Assembly (NCBI GenBank): GCA_021442155.1 | Contig: JAKCPB010000367.1 | Coordinates: 248,001 to 312,000 of the forward strand | Reading direction: 5' to 3' | Origin: Cymbidium sinense | Taxonomy: Eukaryota > Streptophyta > Magnoliopsida > Asparagales > Orchidaceae | Length of the DNA: 64,000 bases | Shown: piece after piece, positions 41,061-56,412 of the stretch | How the letters are laid out: every line of letters starts with the position of its first letter | Position numbering within the stretch: position 1 is the stretch's first letter | Position numbers and translations under genes: made by a program | Notes under the pieces: model-generated | The model's input: the letters and a program-made list of their open reading frames with translations, nothing else | What the model was told of the DNA's origin: nothing | Database searches by the model: none

Positions 41061-42189
41061 TTCTCGGCAGCGTGAAGAGTGAGGGAAGTTTCATTTTGCT
41101 TCGGTTTTGGCTTGTGAAGGTTATGAGATGGTTGGTTTTACTTGAGGTGAGGTGCTTGTGTCAATTATTTGGCCCCCTTTGCCTCTTTATTTCCATTTTT
41201 TCTAGGGAAATTGCTATTTTTGGCCCCTAGCTAGTCTTGGTCCCTTCACCCTAAATGGTGGATAAAGAGTGGGGGATTTTAGTGTGGAGTGGTTAATTAG
41301 CTTAATTGGGATTTAATTAAAGTTATTTTATAGCCTTAATCAAATCTCATTAAGCTCAATAAGTTTCACTTCAAATTGAATCCAATTTGGTGATTAACTT
41401 AAGCATTGGAATTGATTTCAATGTAAGTGTCTTAATCACCTTTAATTTCTTTTTAAATCTTGTTTTGCATCATTGCTATTTGTTCATTGGATGACAGGTT
41501 TACCTTTGATTCACTTAATTTTGAATTGATTTGAATTCTTATATCATTTTAACCTATTTGGCCCAAATTGGGTTAAATCTGTTTAACTATGATTCATTTG
41601 GGTCAAATGACCTATTTGACCAAATTAGATCCAAAGGAGAATTAGATTATGTTTAATTGTCATTTCCAAATGATTTTGAGTGATCAATTTGAGTTTATTT
41701 CGATTTGATTTGGGTTTGAACCCAATATGACCCATTTAGGCTATTTTAGATCAAGTGATCTAATTACCCTATTTTAGGTCTAAATGAGTTCGAATTCCTT
41801 TGTAAGTGAGTTATAGTATGATTATTTGATCATTTGGAATGTTTGGAATAATTTAATTTGGTTATATTTTGAGGGGGTTCACTTTTTGACTAAGTGAGCC
41901 CCACTTAGGTCAAACCTATGTTGACTAAGTTTAACAAAGGATTTGACTTTTGATTTTACCTAGTTCAATCCACCTAATTCAGTTAGGTGGGAGGGATTCC
42001 TTAGAACACTTAAGTGTCCTAGGTAATGAATTAGAATATTCTAATTTGGGATTAGGACATCCCAATTACTAAGTTTAAATTTCAAGTTAACCACATTCAA
42101 AAATGAACACTAACCTCTGAAAGCCAATACAACGAGGTCTTCAAACCAACACTTACTGCAGTTCTTAGCACTTTGATACAGAGTTTCCT

Positions 42190-42795
42190 ACATCAACGTA
42201 TCGGTAGAAAAAAAAGGCGTCCATACTAACAAATCATCATGTGAAACCTCAACGGATTCATCTACCATCGCTGACGTGCCAAGGAAGGTCACATGGCGCT
42301 TTATTGCTACCGGACTTACACCTCCAGCACCGACAAAGCGAAACTTTCTTAGATGGCTTGAGCATTCTTTGAAACCCAAGGTTTCCACTTTGTTGTTTTC
42401 GCAAAGGGCCTCTCGATCAATGTTTTGCTTAAATTTCTACCAAAATGTGCGCTTAAGCTTGGATTGAGAGAAGTGGTTTTGGCTGATCCCTCTCTTTTCT
42501 TATGGTCGATTTCCCCCTGTTTTCCTGGAAAAGGTAGGATGGAGATCCATGACCGGTCACTCCAAGAGGCGAGTTTGAATATTTTCAAAAGAGGAAAATG
42601 GCACTCCTTGGAATAGAGATGAGAGAGCAGTGATGAGAGCCTCTATCTTTTGTAATGCTTTGTTGAGGGAGTTGCTTGTGAGAGGTAAGAGTGAGGAAAC
42701 GGTTGCTGGGAGGAGGTGGGAGCTTCCTGGAAGATCGAGCGCTTTGGGAGACAAATCAGCGGTGTCGAATGGAAAAAATCAGGAGAGCGTGCGCT
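42190..42795 (-). pseudogene. Unidentified gene-like block in the LTR of element 3
   Basis: GC-richer than its surroundings and open in overlapping minus-strand frames: 42,557-42,754 (ALDLPGSSHLLPATVSSLLP), 42,349-42,588 (RSWISILPFPGKQGEIDHKK) and 42,188-42,388 (KFRFVGAGGVSPVAIKRHVT). Frameshifts join them. It starts just downstream of a TATA box, the same position as the APC2 fragment in LTR E. I do not recognise the protein; the plus-strand frames here are equally open, so the strand is an inference from context. Confidence 0.4.
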
Positions 42796-42811
42796 TAGGA
42801 TTATATAAGAA

Positions 42812-42819
42812 TATTTATA
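42812..42819 (-). promoter_or_regulatory. TATA box of the element 3 LTR
   Basis: The minus strand reads TATAAATA within CTTATAAATATTCTTATATA followed by ATCCTAAG. LTR E has the similar CTTATAAATACCCTCTTATA followed by TCTAATCCTAA. Confidence 0.55.
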
Positions 42820-42987
42820 AGACATTTGCTTATTTAAATAAAAAATCAACCTTAATTTTGACTTTATGATGGAATTATTATATAGTCAATATATATTGAT
42901 TTTAGATTATTCCACTATTACGTCAAAAGTTCGTCGAATTTGGATTTTGAGCTCGCTCAACTGATGTATCATGCATGGAGGTCAACA

Positions 42988-44970
42988 ATACCACACAGCA
43001 TTGAGAAGCTTAAGATGTTGCAACTGCTTACTTTTGTCTCCAATAGACTTACATGAGCCATCCCTTGGTCCTTGGCGAACCTCATTGGCCTTAGCAGATT
43101 GGCTTTTGGCAATAATCAATTAACAGGAGCCATTCCTTCAAATATTGGAAATATCAGCCATCTAAACATCTAGCTCTCAACAATAACAACCTTGTAGGTA
43201 CTATTCCCAAAGAACTTCTAAGCATTCTTGCATCAACCATTGGTTTTATGCAACCATTTTGATGGGACGATTCCCAAGAAGTTGGCAAGCTCGTGAGTCT
43301 CAATGTGCTAGATCTTTCTCACAATAAATTTGAAGGCATGATACTACAAACACTTGGAAGCTGTCAAATGCTAACTGAACTCTACCTGGACAATAACTTG
43401 TTTTATGGCCCCATTCCTACTGCTATAGGAAAGCTGCAGAGCTTAGAAAAATTAGATCTTTCTCAAAATAACTTGTTAGGGGCCATTCTGGTTTCTCTCC
43501 AAAATCTCAACTTGCTCAACCTGTTGAATTTATCATATAATAATTTCGAAGGTGAAGTGCCAAATGTTGGTGTTTTTAAAAATGCAACGGCGATCAATCT
43601 CGAAGGAAACACTGAGCTATGTGGAGGTATCCGTGAGCTTCACTTTCTTGCGTGTGTCGAGGATTTTAAAAACAACAACAAAATGAAGAGAAGGCTTCAT
43701 CGTGTTCTCAAGATTTTGTTCCCAGTCCTAGGTGCGCTCCTGATCTTTCTATCCTTTTCTACTATTTTGTACTACTATAGGTACAAAATACAACATCAGA
43801 GAAGGAGAAATGCTTCACGCGAAGCAGCTATAGAAGAACCATTTCCAATGATTTCTTATGCAGAATTAGTTAAAGCAACAGACGAGTTCTCCTCTACTAA
43901 TCTTATAGGGAAGGAAGATATGGTTCGATGTACAAAGGTGCGCTATATCAAGGCCAAACAACGGCATCCATCAAAGTGTTCGACCTCGACATACGAGGAG
44001 GCTTCAGGAGTTTCACGGGTGAATGTGATGCTTTAAGAAACATTCGACACCATAATCTTGTGAGAGTCTTGACATCTTGCTCTAGCATTGATTTCAATGG
44101 CAAAGATTTCAAAGCTCTCATCTTTAAATTCATGCCGGGAAACTTAGGCCGCATGCATCGAGGAGATTCAGATGGTGGAGTTTTTCTTCAAGAAAAAGGT
44201 TGAACATTGCCATTAATGTCGCTAGGCTTTGGAATATCTTCACCATAAAGCCACCTATTATTCATGTGATATGAAGCCAAACAACATCCTACTTGATGAA
44301 GACATGATAGCTCATAGAGATTTTAAGTAAGAATTCTTCGAATCTATAAGCATACCTCTCCAAAATTGAGATAGAAGAGTTGGATTAAAGGAACTATTGG
44401 TTATGTTGCCCCAAGAGAGTACTTTTCTAAACATCATGATATACTTGAACTGAATTCTTCAACTTATCTTGAATTGTTAGGAATAGAAAAAAAATGACAT
44501 ATAAAGATCAAAACTATGCAAACAAATAAAGTTAAAAAATATGTACTTACTGAAAGTTCTCCATCTTATTTGCAGAAAATGGAAGAGAAGCCCATCCATC
44601 TAGATTCGTTTTCAAATCATACTATTAGAAATACTCACCGGAAGGAGGCCTATTGATGATACTTTCAAAGATGACTTAAACCTTCATAATCTCATCGCAA
44701 CGGCTTATCCTCATTGGTTAACTAATATCGTTGAGCATAAAATATTAGTTGAAGAACAACAAGAAGCAGACATGAACAATGTGGAAGAAGTAAGAAGAAA
44801 CTATAGCAAAAGCATCATAGAGTGCTTGCATTCTATAGCAGAGGTTGGCCTTTCATGCTCAACTACTTCACCTCAGTAGAGGCTTTGCATGAGAGATGCA
44901 ACGGAAAAATTGCTTGTAATAAGAGGTACCTATCTTCAATCTAGAGAAAGGAAAAAGAGGCGGCCTTTGA
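42988..44970 (+). pseudogene. LRR receptor-like kinase (LRR-XII, Xa21/EFR-type), 5'-truncated pseudogene
   Basis: LRR repeats start right at the LTR junction (IPHSIEKLKML, LTGAIPSNIGNISHLN-like). The 247-codon open frame 43,293-44,036 has four LRRs, a cap (NTELCGG), a membrane segment at 43,720-43,780 (LFPVLGALLIFLSFSTILYY) and the kinase start ISYAELVKATDEFSS. A frameshift at about 43,925 moves the P-loop into the next frame (YKGALYQGQ, RNIRHHNLVRVLTSCSSIDF). HCDMKPNNILLDED is recognisable with changes at 44,260-44,300, and the DFG motif is lost. GTIGYVAP is at 44,390. An intron-like gap spans about 44,440-44,575, then LLEILTGRRPIDD and the C-terminus to about 44,970. The ectodomain start is missing, cut at the element 3 LTR. 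Confidence 0.85.
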
Positions 44971-45073
44971 GGATATAGACAAGCTGCAATAGCATCTTAT
45001 GGTTAACGAATGTTTTGGTCCACTTTATGTATAGAAATCATACAATCAACTTATATATACATACATACCAAAC

Positions 45074-45175
<102 letters not shown>

Positions 45176-45373
45176 TTGTCATCATTCATAACATCGTTTT
45201 TTAATATAATTTTGTTGTATTGTCCGAAGCACTATACAACACCATTATAATATCAAATGATGCCATAGTTACCTCTTTGTCATGAAAGTACAATTAATTT
45301 TATTAAAGCATATTTTAGAAACTAATAAATTTTATAAAAATAAAAATTGATTTAACATTCTTGTGATATTGGA

Positions 45374-46213
45374 GATGTTCTTTGAAGAGTTCTTGAGCAG
45401 AAAGGAGTTAATATTGGTTATATTCAAGTATGATAAGTATACTAGATCAAGCATTTGTGTCCAAACACAAGGAGGATTGACAAAATATTTTCCTATTTCT
45501 TGGATTACATCAAGGATCAGCTTTAAGCTTTCTTCACACTTAGAGGGAGTCATAGAAACTTGAATTATGTGAGGTCAATTGAGTCTGGGTTTTCATTTAA
45601 GTAGATCTAAAACAATATAAAGGTAATTTTAGTGTAGAAGTTCTAGTGGTAGTGTTGTGATATTAGGTGAACAAGTTTAATAAGAGTGAGCTTCATATTT
45701 AGGCTCTATTGTTCAAAATGATGGTAAAATAGATGGAGATGATTAGTAGAATTCAAGTTGGATGGTTGAACCGGAGGAATGCATCTAGCCTATTATGTGA
45801 TAGAAAAGTTCCACTTAAGCTTAAGGAAAATTTATAAGATGGTGGTAAGAGCAATGACATATGCAATGTTGGCCAAAAAGAGAAGCATAGACTGCTAATT
45901 ATAGATATATGCTTAGGTGGATGAGTGGTTTTACTCTTAGAGATAGAATGCAAAATGAGTATATTCAGTTGGAGTAGCTCCAGGTGATAAGATTAGGGAG
46001 ATCACCTTAGATGGTTTGGCCACATAAATCTCATGACAAGAGAATGCATTGTTATGTTAAGAAAGGAGAGGTAGACCAAAAGACTTGGTTAAGATATATA
46101 AAAAATGATCTTAGTATACTTGATTTAAATGAGAATTTGATATATAATAGACACAATGGAGATGAAGGATTCAAAATAATAGTTGGATTAATATTATTGT
46201 TGTTGTTGTTTCA
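45374..46213 (+). mobile_element. 5'-truncated RTE-type LINE insertion
   Basis: Flanked by a perfect 9-bp direct repeat GATATTGGA (45,365-45,373 and 46,214-46,222). Copy 2 has a single GATATTGGA at the matching place (about 47,132-47,140), the empty site. The insert encodes the end of a LINE ORF2: RT residues MFFEEFLSRKELILVIFKYD and TQGGLTKYFPISWIT, the HQGSALS site read across a frameshift, and the C-terminal RRGEVDQKTWLRYIKNDLS-like segment (seen as KKGEVDQKTWLRYIKNDLS). It ends in a TTGTTGTTGTTG-type tail (46,196-46,210), the usual 3' end of plant RTE elements. The RT core with its FADD box is deleted or decayed. Confidence 0.85.
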
Positions 46214-46467
46214 GATATTGGAATCAAGTTCTTGTCAAGAAAATGGAACAATTATTGCAAGGATGAAAATAACTCAAATTGAACATCCCTATTTTTTATA
46301 GCTCTATTTTAACCTAAAATTAAATCAAACTAAATTTTCTAGCAATTTAATTTGGTTTTGAATTTTATAATTTGTATTTTGATTTTGGATTTGTTTATTA
46401 AAACAATTTTGATGGAAGTAAATAAATCAAATTTATTAAATAACTTGGAAACATTTTTAGTGCATGA

Positions 46468-46551
<84 letters not shown>
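46468..46551. repeat. Compound (TA)n(TG)n microsatellite
   Basis: About 50 bp of AT dinucleotide followed by about 32 bp of GT dinucleotide. The matching array in copy 2 (47,395-47,456) is AT only. Confidence 0.95.
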
Positions 46552-46558
<7 letters not shown>

Positions 46559-46675
46559 ATGTTATTTATTATGTGTTCATTATATAATAAAAAATATAAT
46601 AAATATAAATTTTACAAATAATTTTTAAATTAGTAAACTTAAATTTATTGAAAATCAAACTAAAATAATTGAACC

Positions 46676-51034
<4,359 letters not shown>

Positions 51035-52004
51035 TGTGGGCTCCGAAAATTTGCCGCCGACCTCTCAATGATGAGAGTATAAATTAATATCGGTTAAATT
51101 TTCAAAAAGTAGATGAAATAGTCAATAAGACACTACCCAGAGATTTTTCCCTCATTTTATGAGGACTTTAGATATGGTTCTAGGTTTCCTGTGGGTGCAA
51201 GCACCTATAGTTAATTATCCCTCCCAATGCTAAGAGGGAACTTTCGATTAAGGCTAGTCATTAGATTGCTAAATCCATAGCATACGGTAGCAGCATGTGG
51301 AGTATAAAATTATGAATTTTTAAAATTCATCATTTCAACTTAAAGCGGATGGTTGGGGGAATGATGATGCGCCTGATCAAGATCCCATGATTTTGTCATC
51401 CTGGGCTGTCATGGTCCAAAGTCTACTTAGTTAAAGGAGGTAGTTGACCTAACCTGACTGAAGGATCTTTATCAGCAGCCATGGGTTGTATCATCCAAGA
51501 AAACCTTGTAGGCTTGTGATGGTGTTTGTCTAAAGAGATAAATTTATATCCACCTTAGCTAACAGAGAGCTTTTTACCTTATCAAGTGCACCATATGATT
51601 CACATCTTAAAGGGATGAACCATTGGAATATGGCCTACAAATGTGACGTATATAATAGTGTCATTTGGCTAGCCACTCGATGAGGAAGGTCTTAACGCAT
51701 CATATGTGGAGCCTACTAGCCAAATCACGTGGTCAGAGGACATGAGCCACATCTTTACTGGCATGAGATTGATTAAGAGTGAATATAAAAATACACTTTA
51801 CTTGACATTGATTCCTTTGTGAGCTAAAGTTTTCTTAATTTATCATCTCTAATAAATGGTTGCGGAAGGTGGATGGATTAGATTTTTCTTTAAGTTTTTA
51901 AATATTATATTTTATTTAGGCATTTATAGCTTAATAAAATATTAGATTTTGTATTTGGATTGATGCTTAATTAAAGTTTATTTGATTTAAAATTACAATC
52001 ACAT

Positions 52005-52450
52005 TTTGATGAAAGTATCCCCTCCGATTGAAATCTCTATTCAATACAACCATGATGGGGGTAAATAAGTCTGCTTAACCATTTAGTTTATTATTCGAGA
52101 TCCTATTGACTCTATTAATTTAATAATAGAGGATCAGATATTGATCTATATTTTGAGAATTTTAAATTTGAAATTATTGAATACAATATCTTAAATATTT
52201 TGATAGTGATGACCTCTCCGGTTGATATCCTTAGTCAACTCAGCCATCATTACGGAATATAAGTCTATTTAATCATTTAGATTATTATTCTAGATCTTGT
52301 CGACTCTATTAATTTAATAATAAAAAATTAGATCTAGATTTATACTTTCAAAATTTTGAATTTGAGATTATCGAATATAAATATCTTGGATATTTTGGTT
52401 ATAATGACTCATCCGGTTGATATCTTCAATCAACTCAGCCATCATTGAGG
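52005..52450. repeat. Three tandem modules of about 195 bp inside LTR E
   Basis: TCCGRTTGAWATC starts at 52,023, 52,217 and 52,412, each time followed by a (A/T)TCAACTCAGCCATCAT-like phrase. In LTRs A, B and D the module is single. Confidence 0.75.
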
Positions 52451-53824
52451 ACTTAGAAGATAGTCGATATACTGTCATATGATAGAATCATCTTCTCAGA
52501 TATTTTCTCAAGTGGAGAAAGCTATGATAACATCATTAGGTTTTGTTAACCTGGACCCAATCCGTAGACCCAACCGAAAATCAACCTGTGCAGCATCCTT
52601 AGACACTAAATTTATGTATTCAACAATATGTCAGGACCCATACGGGTGATTTAGAACACTTATACGAATTTTAGAAATATCGAATTAAATTGGAGGTTGT
52701 TTTATATTTCATACAAGAATTCATTTCTTTCAAATGATTGCATAATTCTGAAGCACTTAAATTGAGTGATAGTTGGCTCCATAATTTATGCAAGATTAAT
52801 ACATTTGAAGTCTATTTAGAATTTAAACCAACATCTTTTGTCTGCTAGCATTAATGTGGTGCAAATCCGGTGGCGTAAGGCATTTCAGCTCTTGTTCAAT
52901 TATTTAGATTAATATTCATTTATTTGCATTTAGTTCATAGCTCATTGAGTTCTTTAAGTTTCAATGAAACTTAGCTCGTGATCCCTGAGAAGCTCGTAGG
53001 CTCATCACACATCTCATTCAAATTCTTTTTGCTCTGAACAATTTTAATGTGGCATGTAGCACAACCCAATTAACATAATTTGATTGTTTAATAAGGAATG
53101 TGTTTTATGCTCATTAATGAGCTTTAAATCATTATTAGTTCAATGTTTTTGATGTTTACTCTTAGTCATAAGTGAGTCATTATATCCCCTTCAAGCTTGC
53201 TTGTGTGAACCCAAGTACATTTTAGTTCTTCTGATATAAGATATAAAACTATCTAAATGCCCACTACGAAGTCATGTTTATACTCACTAGTGAACATCAA
53301 AATCACTTGAGTTCATTTGAAAGTCTTTTATGAGACATTTAAATTTTGTTCTCATCTACATGTAGACTTTTAAGTTGTTGCAAGTCTAATTGAAATCTTT
53401 AGCATAAGTATAGTTGAATTTATTTTCATATGAGAATAAACCTTCAAGTATATTATAGGTTTAACTCATGCTCATTAGCGAGCTATTGATCCCCTATGAG
53501 TGCCACAAGTTCAAATTTTGCAAACTCATATTCATTTTAAGACTTTAGAATTCTTATGTTTAAGTTCATTACAAGCCTCTTGAAATCTTAGTTCGAACTT
53601 TGCACGTGCTTAAAGCAAAGCTATTAGGTACTTTATAACTCAATCTAACGCTACTTGAACTTTTATAAGTGATCAATTTGATATGTTATTTATCATAATT
53701 TCATATATTCATTTTCCTTTTATGACTCGAGTTCCAATTCATTTCATTTTGTGTTGCACCGAGACTTGCAAGTTCATTTTGATTATGTCAACATAAAATT
53801 CTTTGGAGATTTAAGTCATTGAAA

Positions 53825-54240
53825 AATTCAACAGCCTCCTCATGTCGTCCCTGCATAGGGGGCTGCATTGGGGACTATTTGATCTTCTCGTCAACTCTAT
53901 TGAGCATAATCAATGTTTTGTGACACTACAACCATGATCTTCTACCCGTTAGCTCTACCGAGCATAGTAGGGTCTTCAAACACCTATAATTTTAATTTAG
54001 ATTTTAATTTTGAGCTTAGAGTTCATTTTGCGTTAAATTATTTAAGTCCTCTGTCAATCCAAATTTTGGCAACCTCCCGGCATCTTCCCCATATAGGGGG
54101 CTTTATCCGGAGTCTATTCAGCCTTCCCGTCAGCTCTACTGAGCATATCGATCAGTTTCTTGTGACAAGATGACCGTGATCTTCTATCTGTTAGCTCTAC
54201 TGAGCATAACGGTCTTCAAACACCTATCGGGATAATCCAC
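53825..54240. repeat. Two imperfect repeats with TCTACTGAGCATA motifs in LTR E
   Basis: CATAGGGGGCT...GTCAACTCTATTGAGCATAATC...CTCTACCGAGCATAG (53,855-53,970) recurs as CATATAGGGGGCT...GTCAGCTCTACTGAGCATATCG...CTCTACTGAGCATAAC (54,088-54,215). It is the reversed counterpart of the GCTCAT motif zone of LTR B. Confidence 0.6.
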
Positions 54241-54289
54241 AATAATTTCAAAAAATTTTCCTATTCTCAAAGTTTGTAGCTTTTCATAA

Positions 54290-54985
54290 CCAAAATACTC
54301 CAACCGTAACTGCCACTTAACAATTCTTTAAAAAGGTGCATCAATCCCAAGACATGAAAGAGGACGTGAAGCCAAATGTGATATAAGACTGGATGAAACA
54401 TCATCATTAAATGAGTCCCCTAAATAGCATAAAAGAGCATGCAAGAACTAGAGCGAAACAACCTTTATCCACTCCTTAATAGACAGTAAAATAGGGGTCC
54501 TATAATCATCAACAGTTATGTTTTGAACATTGATGTTCAAAAGTTGAATGATAGATGAAGCATAGGCATCTTTAGTCAAAGTTGTAAAACTAATATTTCT
54601 AAGATCAAGAATAACCTTTCCAATGCTCTTGACGAAAGAGTAGTTCTTAGATATTGCAGACTCAGGATGGTTCCCATCAATGTTCATTTCATCTGGTGAA
54701 TTAAACTTAAAATTTCTATCACTGTTCAAAGATTTCATTCCATCTCCATAATTTACGGTTATCATGGTATTTAACTACTCCAATTTGTGCTTAAAATACC
54801 GGTGGAGTACCTCAGGGAAGTGAGATGGAAGTGTTGTCAGAAGAACAAAAGATACCATCAACTAGTATTTGACAAGCAAATTGGATTCATGATGCCTAAA
54901 ATTTATTTTACCCGTTGATATGCTCTCCTTATATAACTGCAAAGCATGAATGAGCATAATAAGGCACTTCTCCTGATAATTCTTT
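54290..54985 (-). pseudogene. APC2: APC2 (anaphase-promoting complex subunit 2) fragment inside LTR E
   Basis: On the minus strand from about 54,950: LYKESIS, LLVKYxLMVSFVLLTTLPSH, FPEVLHRYFKHKLE, then NYGDGMKSLNSDRNFKFN (54,765 on), LTKDAYASSIIQLLN, EWIKVVSLxFLHALLCYLGD, PLSCLGIDAPF and VKWQLRLEYFGY. This is the N-terminal half of plant APC2, the cullin-like subunit of the cell-cycle ubiquitin ligase. The cullin and C-terminal winged-helix regions are absent. Two or three in-frame stops are present. About 230 codons run without a visible intron gap, which suggests origin from spliced RNA. It is in the sense of the LTR promoter. Confidence 0.75.
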
Positions 54986-55051
54986 TCTTAACATATCTCT
55001 TCAATCTATGGATAGGAGTGATATGTGATATTAGGATTAGATATAAGAGGG

Positions 55052-55059
55052 TATTTATA
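55052..55059 (-). promoter_or_regulatory. TATA box of LTR E
   Basis: The minus strand has TATAAATA, about 70-100 bp upstream of the APC2 fragment. A similar sequence is at 42,812 in the element 3 LTR. Confidence 0.55.
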
Positions 55060-55872
55060 AGAGCCTATACTTAATTAAGTGAAAATTAACCATAATTTGG
55101 AATTTTGCAATAACATAATTATATAGTTTATATATATGTCAACTTTAGGTTATTCTAATGTTCTGAACGCAACTGTGCAATCCGTTTCACTATTAGAGGC
55201 CGTTTGGTTTAAGTCGGTGTTGAATCAGATCAATTTCGACTCAAAAATGCGTATTATAACTTCCGGCCACTCGACGTTCGCATAGACTTATTTAAATTGA
55301 GTGCAAACAATCTCATTTGATAAAATTGATGTTTCAATGCTAACAATGTGATCAATTTTATGAACAGAGATTATTTGGGCATTGTCGTAGCCTCATGATT
55401 CTGATATATGCGTTAGCGCTTCGACGACCCTTCTTCTTGATCGGTCAACCGTCGGATTGTGCAAGATGTATATTCTAATCAATTTTTATGTTCTAAGCAC
55501 GATGGCAAAGTCTATCCATCGATCGGAGATCATTTCGACTAATTTTAGCGATATTCAGTGCATTTCAGCTTCGATTTACGTGCAATTACATCCAAAATCT
55601 GTCGAATTTGGCTTGTGAGCTCGACTTGATTGATGAAGCATGCATGGAGGTCAACAAATGCCCCTAATAAATGTGATTCACGCATGGAGCGAGTCATATT
55701 TTTTGAAAATCGGTTGACCCTTTAGGCTGGCCATGGATCTTAGATCACTTCAGCTTTAATTTCAATAGCTTATGGAGCTTTGATGGGATTTGTCATTAGT
55801 ATTATTCCTTATTTCGGACAAGCTAAATGACTGGATTGATCGATTTGTCAAGATCAACTTGTCGAATGGATA

Positions 55873-56052
55873 GGGTTTTTTTTAAAATTAAGTATCATTA
55901 GAAACATAATTAGGGAGTTAAGTATCATTAAAAAAAATTTAGAAATAGGTATAGTCGCCCACTAAGGAGGCGACTAGGTAGCCACGTCAGAGTCAACGTG
56001 GCGTGAAATTTGTCACGTTAATGTGAAGCCAGTCGTCCACTTAGTGGGTGAC
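55873..56052 (+). repeat. Left terminal inverted repeat of the MULE
   Basis: Pairs with the right end over TTTAGAAATAGGTATAGTCG, CCCACTAAGG, ACGTGGCGTGAAATTTGTCAC and TGAAGCCAGTCGTCCACTTA. It has a local duplication (AAGTATCATTA at about 55,890 and 55,920) that makes it about 25 bp longer than the right repeat. Confidence 0.85.
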
Positions 56053-56129
56053 CTTTAAGTAAGCCTACCACTTTACCAGATTATAGATCTGGCTACGCAC
56101 TAAGTGGGACTAGCCTGTAAGAAATTTTT

Positions 56130-56280
56130 TTTTTTACATCAAGGATTGGCTTTGAGCTCTTATGTTTTTGCTTTAGGTTTAGATGTTCCATTTGTAAGCT
56201 TTAAGCCCTTATCGTCAATTATAGAGGTCAACCTTAGAGTCTGCAAGTTTTTATTTAAGTAGATCTAAAACTAAGTATAT
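56130..56280 (+). pseudogene. RTE LINE reverse-transcriptase fragment inside the MULE
   Basis: 56,134-56,176 reads LHQGLALSSYVFAL, the LHQGSALSPYLF motif of RTE reverse transcriptases. The tail GAGGTCAACCTTAGAGTCTG followed by TTTATTTAAGTAGATCTAAAAC also occurs near 45,565-45,613 in the LINE at 45.4 kb. It lies between the left inverted repeat and the mobile-domain stop. Confidence 0.65.
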
Positions 56281-56412
56281 GGATGATTCATTACAAAAAT
56301 GAATATAAGTTCTACAAATCATTTCAAAAAGTGAGTACAAGTATTTACATAAATGGATGATCCGAAACAAAAATAAAATATAAGAACAAATGTAGTACAC
56401 AAATAGACTATC

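Larger units (their letters stand above)
36046..42987 (-). repeat. Very long LTR (about 6.9 kb) of element 3
   Basis: The low end is TGTGGAACTC (reverse complement GAGTTCCACA) next to the primer-binding site. The high end is GAGGTCAACA (reverse complement TGTTGACCTCCATGCATG), identical to the start of LTR E at 55,656. Between them are a T-rich non-coding stretch (37.9-40.5 kb), a GC-richer block (40.5-41.06 kb), a TATA region at 42,812 and a gene-like block at 42,190-42,790. It may be inflated by nested insertions I could not delimit. The sequence beyond 42,987 is LRR receptor-kinase coding sequence. Confidence 0.6.
51035..55656 (-). repeat. LTR E (3' LTR of element 4), about 4.6 kb
   Basis: The low end TGTGGGCTCCGAAAATTTGCC and high end GAGGTCAACA give a TGTTGACC...CCCACA LTR on the minus strand. 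The part 51,035-52,900 aligns with LTRs A-D. The APC2 fragment (54,290-54,985) and TATA box (55,052) lie in the 5' third. It has extra tandem modules near 52,000-52,450 and 53,825-54,235. Confidence 0.7.

Noticed and set aside
36046..42987. Reading the interval as ordinary intergenic DNA
   Set aside because: Both ends carry the LTR termini of the family, one beside a primer-binding site, so an LTR is the better explanation, though nested insertions remain possible.
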